Source: Anaeromyxobacter dehalogenans | GTDB lineage: Bacteria; Myxococcota_A; UBA9042; DTJE01 | DNA length: 25,976 nt | Direction of reading: 5' to 3' | Assembly (NCBI GenBank): GCA_020722625.1 | Contig: DYKK01000003.1 | Location: forward strand, 1-25,976 | Shown here: positions 14,994 to 23,190 of the stretch, one piece after another | Numbering within the stretch: position 1 is the stretch's first letter | Layout of the letters: each line of letters starts with the position of its first letter | Position numbers and translations under genes: made by a program | Notes under the pieces: model-generated | What the model was told of the DNA's origin: nothing | What the model saw: the letters and a program-made list of their open reading frames with translations, nothing else | The model's database searches: none

Positions 14994-15943
14994 CGCACGC
15001 TCCCCCGCACGAGGTGGATGAAGACGTCCTCCAGGGACGGCGGGACCCCGCGGACCGAGACCTCGGCGAGGCCGCCCGCCTGGAGGGCCTCGCGAAGCGC
15101 GCCGCCCGGGTCGTCCATCGAGACGGCCGCCTCCCCCGCCGCCCGCGTGACCACGTGGACCTCGGGGCCGAACGGGGTGGCCGAGACCACGTCCGGCCGG
15201 TCCCGCAGGATGCGGATCGCCGCGTCCTGGGGCTCGGCCTCGACCACGAAGACCGCGGACCCGCGCATGGCCTGCTTCAACTCGGACGGGGTCCCGACGG
15301 CGAGCAGACGGCCGGCCCCGATGAACGCGAGGCACTCGCAGTACTCGGCCTCGTCCAGGTAATGGGTGGTGACCAGCAGGGTGGTCCCGCGGTCGGCCAG
15401 GTCGTAGATCAGGTCCCAGAAGGCGCGGCGGGCCACCGGGTCCACGCCGGAGGTCGGCTCGTCCAGGAACACGACCGGCGGCTCGTGAAGGATGGCGCAG
15501 GCCAGGGCCAGGCGCTGGCGGTGGCCGCCGGCGAGGTCGCGCGCGAGGCGGTCCTCGAGGCCGGTCAGCCCGAGGAACGCGATCATCTCGCGGGCCCGGG
15601 CGCGAAGCCGCGAACGAGGGATGCGATAGACCCCGCCGTAGAACGAGATGTTCTCGGCCACGGTCAGGTCGGGATACAGGGTGAAGCGCTGGGACATGTA
15701 GCCGATCCGGGCCTTGACCCGGTCCGGCTCGCGGGACACGTCGGCCCCGGCCACGGTCGCGGCGCCGGACGTGGGCTTGAGGATGCCGCACAGCATCCGG
15801 ATGGTGGTGGTCTTGCCCGCGCCGTTGGGGCCGAGGAACCCGAAGACCTGCCCGCGCGGGACCTCGAACGAGACGCGGTCCACGGCCGTGAAATCGCCGA
15901 AGCGCTTGCACAGGTCCCGGGCCTCGATCATGGTCTCGTTCAC
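14990..15943 (-). CDS. ABC exporter ATPase, second subunit (consensus catalytic motifs, altered signature)
   Basis: This 317-residue nucleotide-binding protein has Walker A GPNGAGKTT (38-46), Q-loop Gln85, Walker B with Asp161-Glu162 and H-loop His194 in VTTHYLDEAEYC, all intact. The signature reads LAGGH (137-141) instead of LSGGQ. The C-terminal extension ends in PPSLEDVFIHLV, as in exporters of the YbhF group. In E. coli YbhF the two ATPase halves are one protein; here they are two genes. The GTG at 15943 overlaps the previous stop as GTGA and has GGGAGGG upstream; an ATG four codons later (15931) is the alternative. It energises export by the two permeases that follow. Confidence 0.88.
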   Translation of the reverse strand: MNETMIEARDLCKRFGDFTAVDRVSFEVPRGQVFGFLGPNGAGKTTTIRMLCGILKPTSGAATVAGADVSREPDRVKARIGYMSQRFTLYPDLTVAENISFYGGVYRIPRSRLRARAREMIAFLGLTGLEDRLARDLAGGHRQRLALACAILHEPPVVFLDEPTSGVDPVARRAFWDLIYDLADRGTTLLVTTHYLDEAEYCECLAFIGAGRLLAVGTPSELKQAMRGSAVFVVEAEPQDAAIRILRDRPDVVSATPFGPEVHVVTRAAGEAAVSMDDPGGALREALQAGGLAEVSVRGVPPSLEDVFIHLVRGSVR

Positions 15944-16896
15944 GGGACGGATCCCTCCCGGTCCGGGGCCTCGGAAGGCCGTTCGGTGAGCGCGATGAAC
16001 ACGTCCTCGAGGCTCGGCGAGACCTCGCGCCACGGCGAGACCTCGACGCCGGCGTCCGCGAGGGTGCGGCACACGTCGTCCGGCGCGTGTCCCGGCCGCA
16101 CGGTGAAATGGACCCGCTCGCCCGCGGCGTGGACCCGGTCCACCGCGGGGGAGGACCGCAGCAGACGCACCGCCTCGCGGGGAGGACGGCACAGGACCTC
16201 GACCATCGCGACCCCGAGCGAGGCCTTGAGGTCGCGGGCGGGCCCCGCGGCGAGGAGGCGCCCGTGGTCCAGCAGGAGGGTGCGGTGGCAGCGCTCGGCC
16301 TCGTCCAGGTACGGCGTGGCCATCAGGATCGTCATGCCGCGTTCGAGCAGCCCCCCGAGGATCTCGCTGAACTCGCGGCGGGAGGCCGGGTCCACGCCGG
16401 CCGTGGGCTCGTCGAGGAGGAGGACCTCGGGCTCGTGGATCAGGGTGCAGGCCAGGGCGAGTTTCTGCTTCATCCCGCCGGACAGGCGCTCCGCGAGGCG
16501 CCCCCGGAAGGGGGTGAGCCCGGTGAAGGACAGGAGGGCCTCGCGGCGCGGGCCGAAGTCGCGCACGCCATAGACGCGGGCGAAGAAGGCGATGTTCTCG
16601 TCCACGGTCAGGTCGAGGTAGTGGCTGAAGCGCTGGGGCAGGTAGCCGACGCGGCGCTTCAGGCGGCCGAAGCGCGCGGGCACCGGCTCGCCGAGGACCG
16701 CGACCTCGCCCTCGTCCGGGGCGAGGAGGCCGCACAGGACGCGCAGGAGCGTGGTCTTCCCGGCGCCGTCGGGACCGGACAGGGCCACGAACTCGCCGCG
16801 GCCCACGTCGAGGTGGACCTGGGACAGGGCCGTGACGCCCGGAAACCGCTTCGTGAGGCCCCGGATGCGGATGGCGGGTCTGGAGGCGTCGTTCAT
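15940..16896 (-). CDS. ABC exporter ATPase, first subunit (degenerate H-loop)
   Basis: This 318-residue nucleotide-binding protein has Walker A GPDGAGKTT (41-49, Asp replacing the usual Asn), Q-loop Gln88, signature LSGGM (138-142) and Walker B VLLLDE (158-163). The H-loop reads ATPYLDEAERC with Pro195 in place of the switch histidine, so its own ATP site is probably slow or inactive. The C-terminal extension ends SPSLEDVFIALTERP, matching the second ATPase and the YbhF halves. The start ATG at 16896 has only a weak ribosome-binding site, 58 bases after the adaptor gene. It likely forms an asymmetric dimer with the next gene product. Confidence 0.87.
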   Translation of the reverse strand: MNDASRPAIRIRGLTKRFPGVTALSQVHLDVGRGEFVALSGPDGAGKTTLLRVLCGLLAPDEGEVAVLGEPVPARFGRLKRRVGYLPQRFSHYLDLTVDENIAFFARVYGVRDFGPRREALLSFTGLTPFRGRLAERLSGGMKQKLALACTLIHEPEVLLLDEPTAGVDPASRREFSEILGGLLERGMTILMATPYLDEAERCHRTLLLDHGRLLAAGPARDLKASLGVAMVEVLCRPPREAVRLLRSSPAVDRVHAAGERVHFTVRPGHAPDDVCRTLADAGVEVSPWREVSPSLEDVFIALTERPSEAPDREGSVP

Positions 16897-16954
16897 TCGC
16901 GTGACCGCACGCAGCGGCTCCAGGACGCCGGCGGGCGCCGCGTCCCCGTGGAGG

Positions 16955-17932
16955 TCATTCGGCGAACCGGATCTCCGCGTCCGCGGGCATCCCGACCTTC
17001 AACAGCCCGTCCGGGTTCGGGACCACGATCTTCACGGCATAGACGGTCTTGACGCGCTCCTCGCGCGTCTGGATGTTCTTGGGCGTGAACTCCGCCTCGG
17101 ACGCGATGTGGGCCACGCGGCCCGAAAACTCGCGGCCCGGCCAGGCGTCCACCCGCACCGAGGCGTCCTGGCCCAGGCGGACGCGGCCCAGATCGCCCTC
17201 GGGCACATAGACCCGCAGCGTCAGGGACGACAGGTCCGCCACGGTGGCGAGGGTCTGCCCCGCGGCCACGACCTCTCCGGCCTCGACCGACTTCCGCAGG
17301 ACCGCCCCCGACACGGGCGAGCGCACCGCGTAGTCGTCCAGGCGGTCGCGCAGGGCCTCCAGCACGGCCTCGGCCTGGCGCTTCTGGGCCTGTGCGGCCT
17401 CGATCTCCTCGGGGCGGGCCCCGGTGCGCGCCTTGTGGAGCATCTCCCGCGCGGCCCTGGACGCGGATTCGCGCACCGCGACCAGGGTCTCGGCGTCGTC
17501 CAGCATCTTGCGGGGGAGCCCTTCCTGCTCGACCAGGGCGCGTACGCGGTCGCGGTCCTTGCGGGCCAGGGCCAGGGCCTCGTCGGCCTGGCGGACCTGC
17601 TGGCGCAGGGCCTCGACGTCCTCGCGGCGGGCCCCCAGGCGCACGAGGCGCACGTGGGCGTCCGCGAGGGCCACGGCGGCCTCGGCCTGGGCGATCTGGT
17701 TGCGGTGGTGGCGGTCGTCCAGGCGGGCCACGACCTGGCCCTTCTCGACCGGTCGCCCCTCGTCCAGGGAGACCTCGAGGACCTGGCCGGCCACGGTCGG
17801 GCTCACGCGCACCTCGACGGCCTCGAACGTCCCCGAGGCCACGATGCGGTCCCGGGGCGCGTCGTCCCGGCACCCGCCGAGGACCGCGAGCGCCCCGAGC
17901 AGGACGAAGGCGTGAGGTGTCCGCGCACGCAC
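16955..17932 (-). CDS. HlyD/YbhG-type periplasmic adaptor lipoprotein
   Basis: This membrane-fusion protein would link the ABC permeases to the periplasm and possibly to an outer-membrane channel. It has 325 residues. The GTG start at 17932 has GGAGG five bases upstream and gives a short lipoprotein signal ending in lipobox LGGC (Cys21). A lipoyl-like half (SPTVAGQVLEVSLDEGRPVEKGQVVARLD) is followed by a long alpha-helical hairpin at about 75-195. The helix contains LGARREDVEAL and TGARPEEIEAA, both typical of YbhG-like adaptors. The second lipoyl half (VRSPVSGAVLRKSVEAGEVV) and a beta domain then follow. It is first in the exporter operon. No dedicated outer-membrane channel gene is in this operon; the TolC-like gene at the right end belongs to the RND system. 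Confidence 0.88.
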   Translation of the reverse strand: MRARTPHAFVLLGALAVLGGCRDDAPRDRIVASGTFEAVEVRVSPTVAGQVLEVSLDEGRPVEKGQVVARLDDRHHRNQIAQAEAAVALADAHVRLVRLGARREDVEALRQQVRQADEALALARKDRDRVRALVEQEGLPRKMLDDAETLVAVRESASRAAREMLHKARTGARPEEIEAAQAQKRQAEAVLEALRDRLDDYAVRSPVSGAVLRKSVEAGEVVAAGQTLATVADLSSLTLRVYVPEGDLGRVRLGQDASVRVDAWPGREFSGRVAHIASEAEFTPKNIQTREERVKTVYAVKIVVPNPDGLLKVGMPADAEIRFAE

Positions 17933-17949
17933 CGGGGCCTCCGACCCGA

Positions 17950-17981
17950 GCCCGCGACAATGTTCGGTCGTTTTCGCGGGC
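17950..17981. promoter_or_regulatory. Inverted repeat in divergent adaptor/lipoprotein intergenic region
   Basis: GCCCGCG (17950-17956) and CGCGGGC (17975-17981) are perfect 7-bp arms separated by 18 bases. They sit between the exporter start and the divergent lipoprotein promoter, a fitting place for a shared regulator. On the minus strand TTGATC then GAACAT (17 bases apart, spanning roughly 17988-17959) is a weak promoter for the exporter. No regulator gene is in the window. Confidence 0.35.
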
Positions 17982-17998
17982 CGATCAAATTTCGAATC

Positions 17999-18007
17999 TG
18001 CTACACT
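17999..18007 (+). promoter_or_regulatory. Extended -10 box before lipoprotein gene
   Basis: TGcTACACT has the TGn extension and a four-of-six hexamer 30 bases before the ATG at 18038. A clear -35 box is missing. Confidence 0.45.
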
Positions 18008-18037
18008 GTGTCGTGGTTTCAGACAGGAGAAGGCCCG

Positions 18038-18748
18038 ATGAAGACGCGGCGGTGGATGGGATGCGTGGTCGCGATCCTCGCGGCGGCGTGCGGGGGGAGC
18101 GGCACGCCCGGGGGACTTACGGACGAGGGGATCACGACGGATGAGGCGGGCGACCTCGGCGACAACGGGGTGGACCTCCCGGCCGAGGACTCCGTGCGCG
18201 CGGACCTCGGCACGTTCGACCCGGGCCCCGAGGACCCGGGCGCGCCGGACCCTGGGTTTTCCGACCCCGGACCTTCCGACCTGGGACCTTCCGACCTCGG
18301 GCCTCCCCCGGACCCCGGGATGCCCGACCCGGGCGCGCCGGACCTCGGCCCTCCCCCGGACGCGGGGCCGCAATACAGCGAGACGGTCGCGGCCTGCATC
18401 TATGTGGTCGAGGGGCTGTGCGACAAGTTCATCAAGCGCTGCGACGACATGGCGTTCAACTGGATCCCCGACGAGTGGCTACTCGCGTGCGCGGACTTCC
18501 TGGCGCAGCAGGACGACCTGGTCACGCAGGCCTGCCTCCAGATTGACAACGCCGAGTCCTCGGACCCGAACGTGGCCCTGATCAAGACCTTCGGACCGGT
18601 CGCCCTGCGCGAGTGCGTGGACCACTTCGAGTGTACCTTCCAGACCGTCGGGGTGATCGCGGACTTCGTGATGCCGCTGATCCAGGGGCAGAAGGTGGAC
18701 ACCGCGCAAATCTTGGCCCTGGTCACGGACCTGTGCTTCCAGGACTGA
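18038..18748 (+). CDS. Cysteine-rich lipoprotein with Asp-Pro-Gly linker
   Basis: This 236-residue protein has a lipoprotein signal with lipobox LAAAC (Cys18). Residues from about 23 to 110 form a low-complexity acidic linker in which PDPG, SDLG and similar four-residue blocks recur, probably extended. The C-terminal domain of about 125 residues contains eight cysteines (in ACIY, LCDK, RCDD, ACAD, QACLQ, ECVD, ECTF, DLCF), enough for four disulfides, and reads as mostly helical. I recognise no family. Such linker-plus-Cys-domain lipoproteins are frequent in Myxococcota-like bacteria and are thought to sit on the outer membrane. AGGAGA precedes the ATG. Its last 26 bases overlap the convergent flippase-like gene. 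Confidence 0.8.
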   Translation: MKTRRWMGCVVAILAAACGGSGTPGGLTDEGITTDEAGDLGDNGVDLPAEDSVRADLGTFDPGPEDPGAPDPGFSDPGPSDLGPSDLGPPPDPGMPDPGAPDLGPPPDAGPQYSETVAACIYVVEGLCDKFIKRCDDMAFNWIPDEWLLACADFLAQQDDLVTQACLQIDNAESSDPNVALIKTFGPVALRECVDHFECTFQTVGVIADFVMPLIQGQKVDTAQILALVTDLCFQD

Positions 18749-19835
18749 CCCTGCGACCCGATCCGGCGGCGGGGTCGTCGTCCCTCTCGCGGAACGACAC
18801 CGAGAAGGCGCGTCTCCACGCGACCTGGCCCCGGAGGATGAACCATCCGCCGAACACGACCAGTTGCAAGAGTTGCATCCCATAGACGGTCATGGCAAAG
18901 GCCAGGGCCACCGGCCGGCCCGCGAGTCCATACAATTCGAGCGGTTTCAACAGGAAGAACCAGAACGTCCCGACGTTGCCCGGCGGGTTGGGGATCATCA
19001 TCCCGACCACGATGGTGGCCATCATGGCCACGGCCGCGAAGAAGGGGATGTCCAGGCCGAACCCGTGCGCCAGGATGAAGAGCCCCGTACAGTTCGACCC
19101 CCAGTAGCCGAGGGACCCGCCCAGGAACAGCAGGAAGTTGCGCCAGTCCGGGAAGATGGCGAGGCCCTGGAGGAAGCGGTCCAGGACCCCGGCCAGGAGG
19201 CCCCCGACGCGACGGCCCGACAGGCGGGGGAGGAGGGTGCGCGCGTGGCGCGTCAGGGACTCGCGGAAGGCGAAGACCAGGGCGAGGGCCGCGACGAGTC
19301 CCGCGAACAGCAGGAGCGCCCCGTAGGTCGCGACCTGGATCTCGACGTAGGAGTCGAGGTTGGAGCGCGGCATGAAGACCAGGGCGATGGCGAGGAACCC
19401 CGCGACCAGGACCCCGTCCACGGTGCGCTCCACCACGACCGTGGCGAGCGCGGGGGACCGCCGGACCGACACCGCGGTCGAGAGGAGCGCGGGCCGCACG
19501 AGTTCCCCCAGGCGGAACGGGAGCAGGAACATCGCGAGGAACCCCACGGACGACACGCGGTTGAGCGTCCAGAGGTCCACGTCGGTCACGGGCTTGAGGA
19601 GCGGCCTCCAGCGCCACACCCGGAAGGCGTGCATGCTGACGAGGGTCAGGAAGTAGGCCGGAAGCCACAGGAGGTGCACGGCCCAGGAGCGCGTGGCCAG
19701 GCGCAGCCCCTCGATGCGCGCGTCCGCCACGAGGTCCGCGAGGGGCCAGTCCCGCAGGGTCAGCCAGGCGAAGACCGCGCCGATGCCAAGCGAGAGCCCC
19801 CACTTCCCGGCGATGCGCAGGACTGCCGGCACCAC
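18723..19835 (-). CDS. Flippase-like integral membrane protein (LPG-synthase transmembrane domain family)
   Basis: This 370-residue polytopic protein, with about eight membrane segments, resembles the membrane domain of lysyl-phosphatidylglycerol synthase (MprF) and stand-alone relatives such as AglD. Family marks are FLLPFRLGELVRPALLS, VVERTVDG and NPPGNVGTFWFF. It lacks the C-terminal aminoacyl-transferase domain of MprF, so a lipid-flipping or lipid-linked-sugar role is possible but unproven. The double GTG at 19835 has GGAGG seven bases upstream, which supports the first GTG. Its 3' end overlaps the lipoprotein gene on the other strand. It lies downstream of the RND operon and may be expressed with it or from its own promoter. 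Confidence 0.82.
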   Translation of the reverse strand: MVPAVLRIAGKWGLSLGIGAVFAWLTLRDWPLADLVADARIEGLRLATRSWAVHLLWLPAYFLTLVSMHAFRVWRWRPLLKPVTDVDLWTLNRVSSVGFLAMFLLPFRLGELVRPALLSTAVSVRRSPALATVVVERTVDGVLVAGFLAIALVFMPRSNLDSYVEIQVATYGALLLFAGLVAALALVFAFRESLTRHARTLLPRLSGRRVGGLLAGVLDRFLQGLAIFPDWRNFLLFLGGSLGYWGSNCTGLFILAHGFGLDIPFFAAVAMMATIVVGMMIPNPPGNVGTFWFFLLKPLELYGLAGRPVALAFAMTVYGMQLLQLVVFGGWFILRGQVAWRRAFSVSFRERDDDPAAGSGRRVSPGSTGP

Positions 19836-19866
19836 GAACGCGCCTCCGCGCCCGGAAAACCGGCGA

Positions 19867-19872
19867 AGTATA
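19867..19872 (-). promoter_or_regulatory. Possible -10 box for flippase-like gene
   Basis: TATACT on the minus strand matches five of six -10 bases and sits 31 bases before the GTG. The best -35 candidate, TTCATC, is 19 bases away and weak. The box lies in the 111-base gap after the RND pump gene. Confidence 0.35.
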
Positions 19873-19946
19873 GACCAGAACCCGACAGGCCGATGAAGCC
19901 GTCCACGTTGGAAGGGACGAAAGCCCGGCTCCCGGCGTGTCCCATG

Positions 19947-22900
19947 TCATGACCCGGACGCCGTCCGTTCCCTCCGCCGGAACATCGTGTACAGCACCGG
20001 GACCAGGACCAGGGTGAAGACGGTCGAGGCGGTGAGGCCCCCGACCACGGCCCGGGCCAGGGGGACGTTGGACTCGCTGCCCTCGCCGATGCCGATGGCC
20101 ATGGGGAGGAGGCCGAGCAGGGTCGTGAGCGTGGTCATCAGGATGGGGCGCAGGCGCACGCGGCCGGCCTCGACCACGGCGGCGAAGGGGTCCGCGCCCT
20201 CGGCCAGGCGGGCGTTCGCGAACTCCACGAGGAGGATGCCGTTCGACAGGACAATCCCGACCATCATGATGACGCCCATGAAGGCGTTGACGGACAGCGG
20301 CGTGCCCGTCAGGAACAGGGCCCAGACCACGCCGATCAGGCCCATCGGGACCGAGAACATGACGATGAACGGCTCGCGCAGGGAACGGAACTGCGACGCC
20401 ATGGTCATGTAAACGAGAAGTAGCGCGAGGACCAGGGCCAGGGACAGCCCCCGGAACGACTCCTTCTGGGAGGCGCGCTCGCCGGCCAGCGAGACCTCGA
20501 AGCCCTCGGGGAGGGGGAGGTCGCGCAGGGCGGGCTCGATGTCGGAGGCCACGTCGCCGAGGGGACGGTCCAGGACGTTGGCCTTGACGTGGACGATGCG
20601 CTGCTGGTACTTGCGGTCGATCTGAACCGGGCCCGCGTCGAAACGGATGGAGGCCACGGTCCGCAGGGCCACGAGCGGACCCGCGCGGGTGCGCACGGGC
20701 ACGTTCTCGAGGTCGTGGAGGGAGGCGCGGTCCTCGTCCCTCATGCGGACCACGATCCAGTACTGGTTGCCGGAGACCGGGTCGGTGTAAATGCCGGGGA
20801 CGTTCAGGTTTCCGGCCACCGAGGTCAGGACCGTCTGGGCGATTTCCCGCGTGGACAGGCCGAGGCGGGCGGCCTTCTCGCGGTCCACGGTCACGTCCAT
20901 CTCCGGGTAGTCGTCGTCGCGGCTCGACTGAACATCCGTGGTCCCGGCGACGCCCTCGACGAGGCCGAGGACGCGCCGCGTCACGTCGCGCGCCGCGTCG
21001 AGGTCGTAGCCAATGATCTCGACGTCGATCGGGGCCCCGGACCCCATCGTCATCACGCGGCGCACGATCCCACCCGTATCGAAGAACGTCTGGACTCCGG
21101 GCAGCAGGCCCTGAAGGGCACCGCGGACCCGCTCCACGCACTCCTGGTCGGACAGGTCGCGCCGGTCCGGGGGGACCAGCTGGACCCGGACCATGGCCTG
21201 GTGCGGCCCCGCGTTTCCCGACCAGATCGCACCCATGCCGGACTGGCGGACGCCGGAGTCCGTGACCACGGTGGCGACCGCCGGGCCCAGCGTCTCGCGG
21301 ATCGTCTGTTCGACCCGGGTCGCGAGGGCGGCGGTCTCCTCGACCCGCGTGCCGAGGGGGGCCTTCAGGTTGCCCTGGAACTGGCTCTCGTCGGTCCGCG
21401 GGAAGAACTCGGTCCCCAGGCGCGGGAACAGGGCCATGGAGCCGGCGAACACGGCGAGGATGGCGAGGACCACCGCGGCGCGCCGGCGGAGGGCCGCGCG
21501 CAGGACGCGCGCGTAGGCCGCGTCCAGGGCTTCGAACGCGGCCTTCCAGCGGGCGAGGAAGCGCCGGTACAGGCCAGGGGCGCCCCGGGGCGCGGCGGCC
21601 GGGGCGATGCGCTCTGTCAGGGGGGGGACCACGGCCATGGCCGCGAAGTACGACGCCGCCAGGGCGAAGACGACGGCCAGGGTCAGGGGGATGAACAGGA
21701 GTTTTGCGATCCCGACGAGAAACACCACGGGGAAGAAGACGGCGATGGTCGCGATGGTCGAGGCGAGCACGGGCATGGCGACCTCGCGGGCGCCCTCCAG
21801 GGCGGCCTGGAGCGGGGCCTCGCCGCGCTCCCGGTGGCGGAAGACGTTTTCCAGGACCACGATGGAGTCGTCCACGAGGCGCCCGACCCCGAGCGCGAGC
21901 CCGCCGAGCGTGAAGATGTTCAGGCTCTGATGACCCACGAAGAACAGGAGCATGAAGGTCGCCATCAGCGACAGGGGGATGGACAGGGCGATGACGAGGG
22001 TGGATCGGAAGGACCTCAGGAACAGGAAGATCACGGCGACCGCGAGCAGCGAGCCCATCAGGGCCTCGTTCAGGAGGCTCTGGATGGCGTTTCGAATGTA
22101 GGTGGACTGGTCGAAGGTCGGGGTGATCTCCACGCCGTCGGGGAGGCCGCGCAGGTGCGGCAGGGCTGCGAGGATGCGGTCCACCACCTCGATGGTGTTG
22201 GCCCCCGGCTGCTTGCGAACCCACAGGTTCACGCCGGGGCGCCCGTTGACGCGCACGATGTTCGTCTGGTCCTCGGACGCGTCCCGGACGAGCGCCACGT
22301 CGCGCACGAAGACCGGGGCGCCGCCGCCGGCCGCCACGCGGACGGGCACGTCTCCGATCCGGTCCGTCACGGGGATCTGGGTCTCGGTGAAGACGTTGTA
22401 GTCCAGCGGACCCACGCGGAGGTTGCCGGACGGGAGCAGGAAGTTGGCCGCGGCAATGGCGTCCACGAGGTCCTGTGTGGTCAGGTCGCGGGCCTCCAGC
22501 GCCGTCCGGTCCGCGAGGACCGTGATCTGGCGCACCAGCCCGCCGCTGATGGCGGCGGAGGCCACCCCCGTCAGGTGCTCCAGTTGCGGCTCGATGACGT
22601 TGTACGCGAGGTCGTACAGGGCGCGGTCGTCCATGCCGGCCCCGGTGACGGACAGGCCCACGACCGCGATGTTCGACAGGTCAATCTTGATGACGAAGGG
22701 CTGCTGCGCGCCCGGGGGGAGGGACGCCATGACCTGCTGGACGCGCTGGACGCAATCCGCCGCGCCCACGTCCACGTCCGCGCCCCAGTCGAACTGTACC
22801 CGGACGATGGACAGCCCCTGACGCGACGTGGACTCGAGGTAGGTGACGCCGGGGACCGAGGCCACGGCGCGCTCGAGGCGCATCGTCACCGATGCCTCGA

Positions 22901-23072
22901 TGTCCTTGGGGCCGGCGCCCGGATACACCACGCCCACGACCACGACGGGAATCGAGATGTCGGGGAAGAGGTCCACGGGGATGCGGCGCAACGAGACCCA
23001 GCCGAGGACGACCACGGCCACGGCGATCATCAGGACCGCCACCGGGTTTCGCAGGGCCGCGCGGGTCAGCAT
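19947..23072 (-). CDS. RND-family efflux pump, inner-membrane subunit
   Basis: This 1041-residue proton-driven pump is the right size for the AcrB/MdtB class. It has an N-terminal membrane segment, FPDISIPVVVVGVVYPGAG at the first periplasmic loop, a central membrane block and a repeat of the plan in the second half. The proton-relay pair Asp401-Asp402 is intact in GVGRLVDDSIVVLENV. In membrane segment 10 the AcrB lysine is replaced: GIVLSNGILLVEF has Ser943 at that position, as in several non-AcrB subgroups that use polar residues there. Heavy-metal versus drug specificity cannot be decided. The ATG at 23072 follows GGAGAGG. It is the third gene of the operon, 118 bases after the adaptor. 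Confidence 0.93.
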   Translation of the reverse strand: MLTRAALRNPVAVLMIAVAVVVLGWVSLRRIPVDLFPDISIPVVVVGVVYPGAGPKDIEASVTMRLERAVASVPGVTYLESTSRQGLSIVRVQFDWGADVDVGAADCVQRVQQVMASLPPGAQQPFVIKIDLSNIAVVGLSVTGAGMDDRALYDLAYNVIEPQLEHLTGVASAAISGGLVRQITVLADRTALEARDLTTQDLVDAIAAANFLLPSGNLRVGPLDYNVFTETQIPVTDRIGDVPVRVAAGGGAPVFVRDVALVRDASEDQTNIVRVNGRPGVNLWVRKQPGANTIEVVDRILAALPHLRGLPDGVEITPTFDQSTYIRNAIQSLLNEALMGSLLAVAVIFLFLRSFRSTLVIALSIPLSLMATFMLLFFVGHQSLNIFTLGGLALGVGRLVDDSIVVLENVFRHRERGEAPLQAALEGAREVAMPVLASTIATIAVFFPVVFLVGIAKLLFIPLTLAVVFALAASYFAAMAVVPPLTERIAPAAAPRGAPGLYRRFLARWKAAFEALDAAYARVLRAALRRRAAVVLAILAVFAGSMALFPRLGTEFFPRTDESQFQGNLKAPLGTRVEETAALATRVEQTIRETLGPAVATVVTDSGVRQSGMGAIWSGNAGPHQAMVRVQLVPPDRRDLSDQECVERVRGALQGLLPGVQTFFDTGGIVRRVMTMGSGAPIDVEIIGYDLDAARDVTRRVLGLVEGVAGTTDVQSSRDDDYPEMDVTVDREKAARLGLSTREIAQTVLTSVAGNLNVPGIYTDPVSGNQYWIVVRMRDEDRASLHDLENVPVRTRAGPLVALRTVASIRFDAGPVQIDRKYQQRIVHVKANVLDRPLGDVASDIEPALRDLPLPEGFEVSLAGERASQKESFRGLSLALVLALLLVYMTMASQFRSLREPFIVMFSVPMGLIGVVWALFLTGTPLSVNAFMGVIMMVGIVLSNGILLVEFANARLAEGADPFAAVVEAGRVRLRPILMTTLTTLLGLLPMAIGIGEGSESNVPLARAVVGGLTASTVFTLVLVPVLYTMFRRRERTASGS

Positions 23073-23124
23073 CGGCTCGACCTCTCCAGAAACCCGCGCC
23101 CCATTTCAGGAGCGCGTCCCACGT

Positions 23125-23148
23125 GCGTCCCCGCCCCCCTGGGGACGC
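23125..23148 (-). promoter_or_regulatory. Intergenic hairpin between adaptor and pump genes
   Basis: GCGTCCCC (23125-23132) and GGGGACGC (23141-23148) are perfect 8-bp arms with an 8-base loop, within the transcript between adaptor and pump. There is no U-tract, so it is more likely an mRNA stabiliser or attenuator than a full terminator. Confidence 0.4.
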
Positions 23149-23190
23149 GAGCGCCGCCCGCGTCAGCCGCTTCCTCGCGGCCGGCCCGGT

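Noticed and set aside
12509..15362. Long plus-strand open frames opposite the ABC permease genes
   Set aside because: Their His/Asp/Glu-rich low-complexity translations are the typical antisense image of membrane-protein genes in GC-rich DNA.
18723..19835. Full MprF-type lysyl-phosphatidylglycerol synthase
   Set aside because: The protein is only 370 residues and lacks the C-terminal aminoacyl-transferase domain.
18400..22224. Very long minus-strand open frame (over 1200 codons) across the lipoprotein, flippase and RND genes
   Set aside because: It is rich in Arg, Pro and Gly, matches no family, and is in a different frame from the well-supported genes on that strand.
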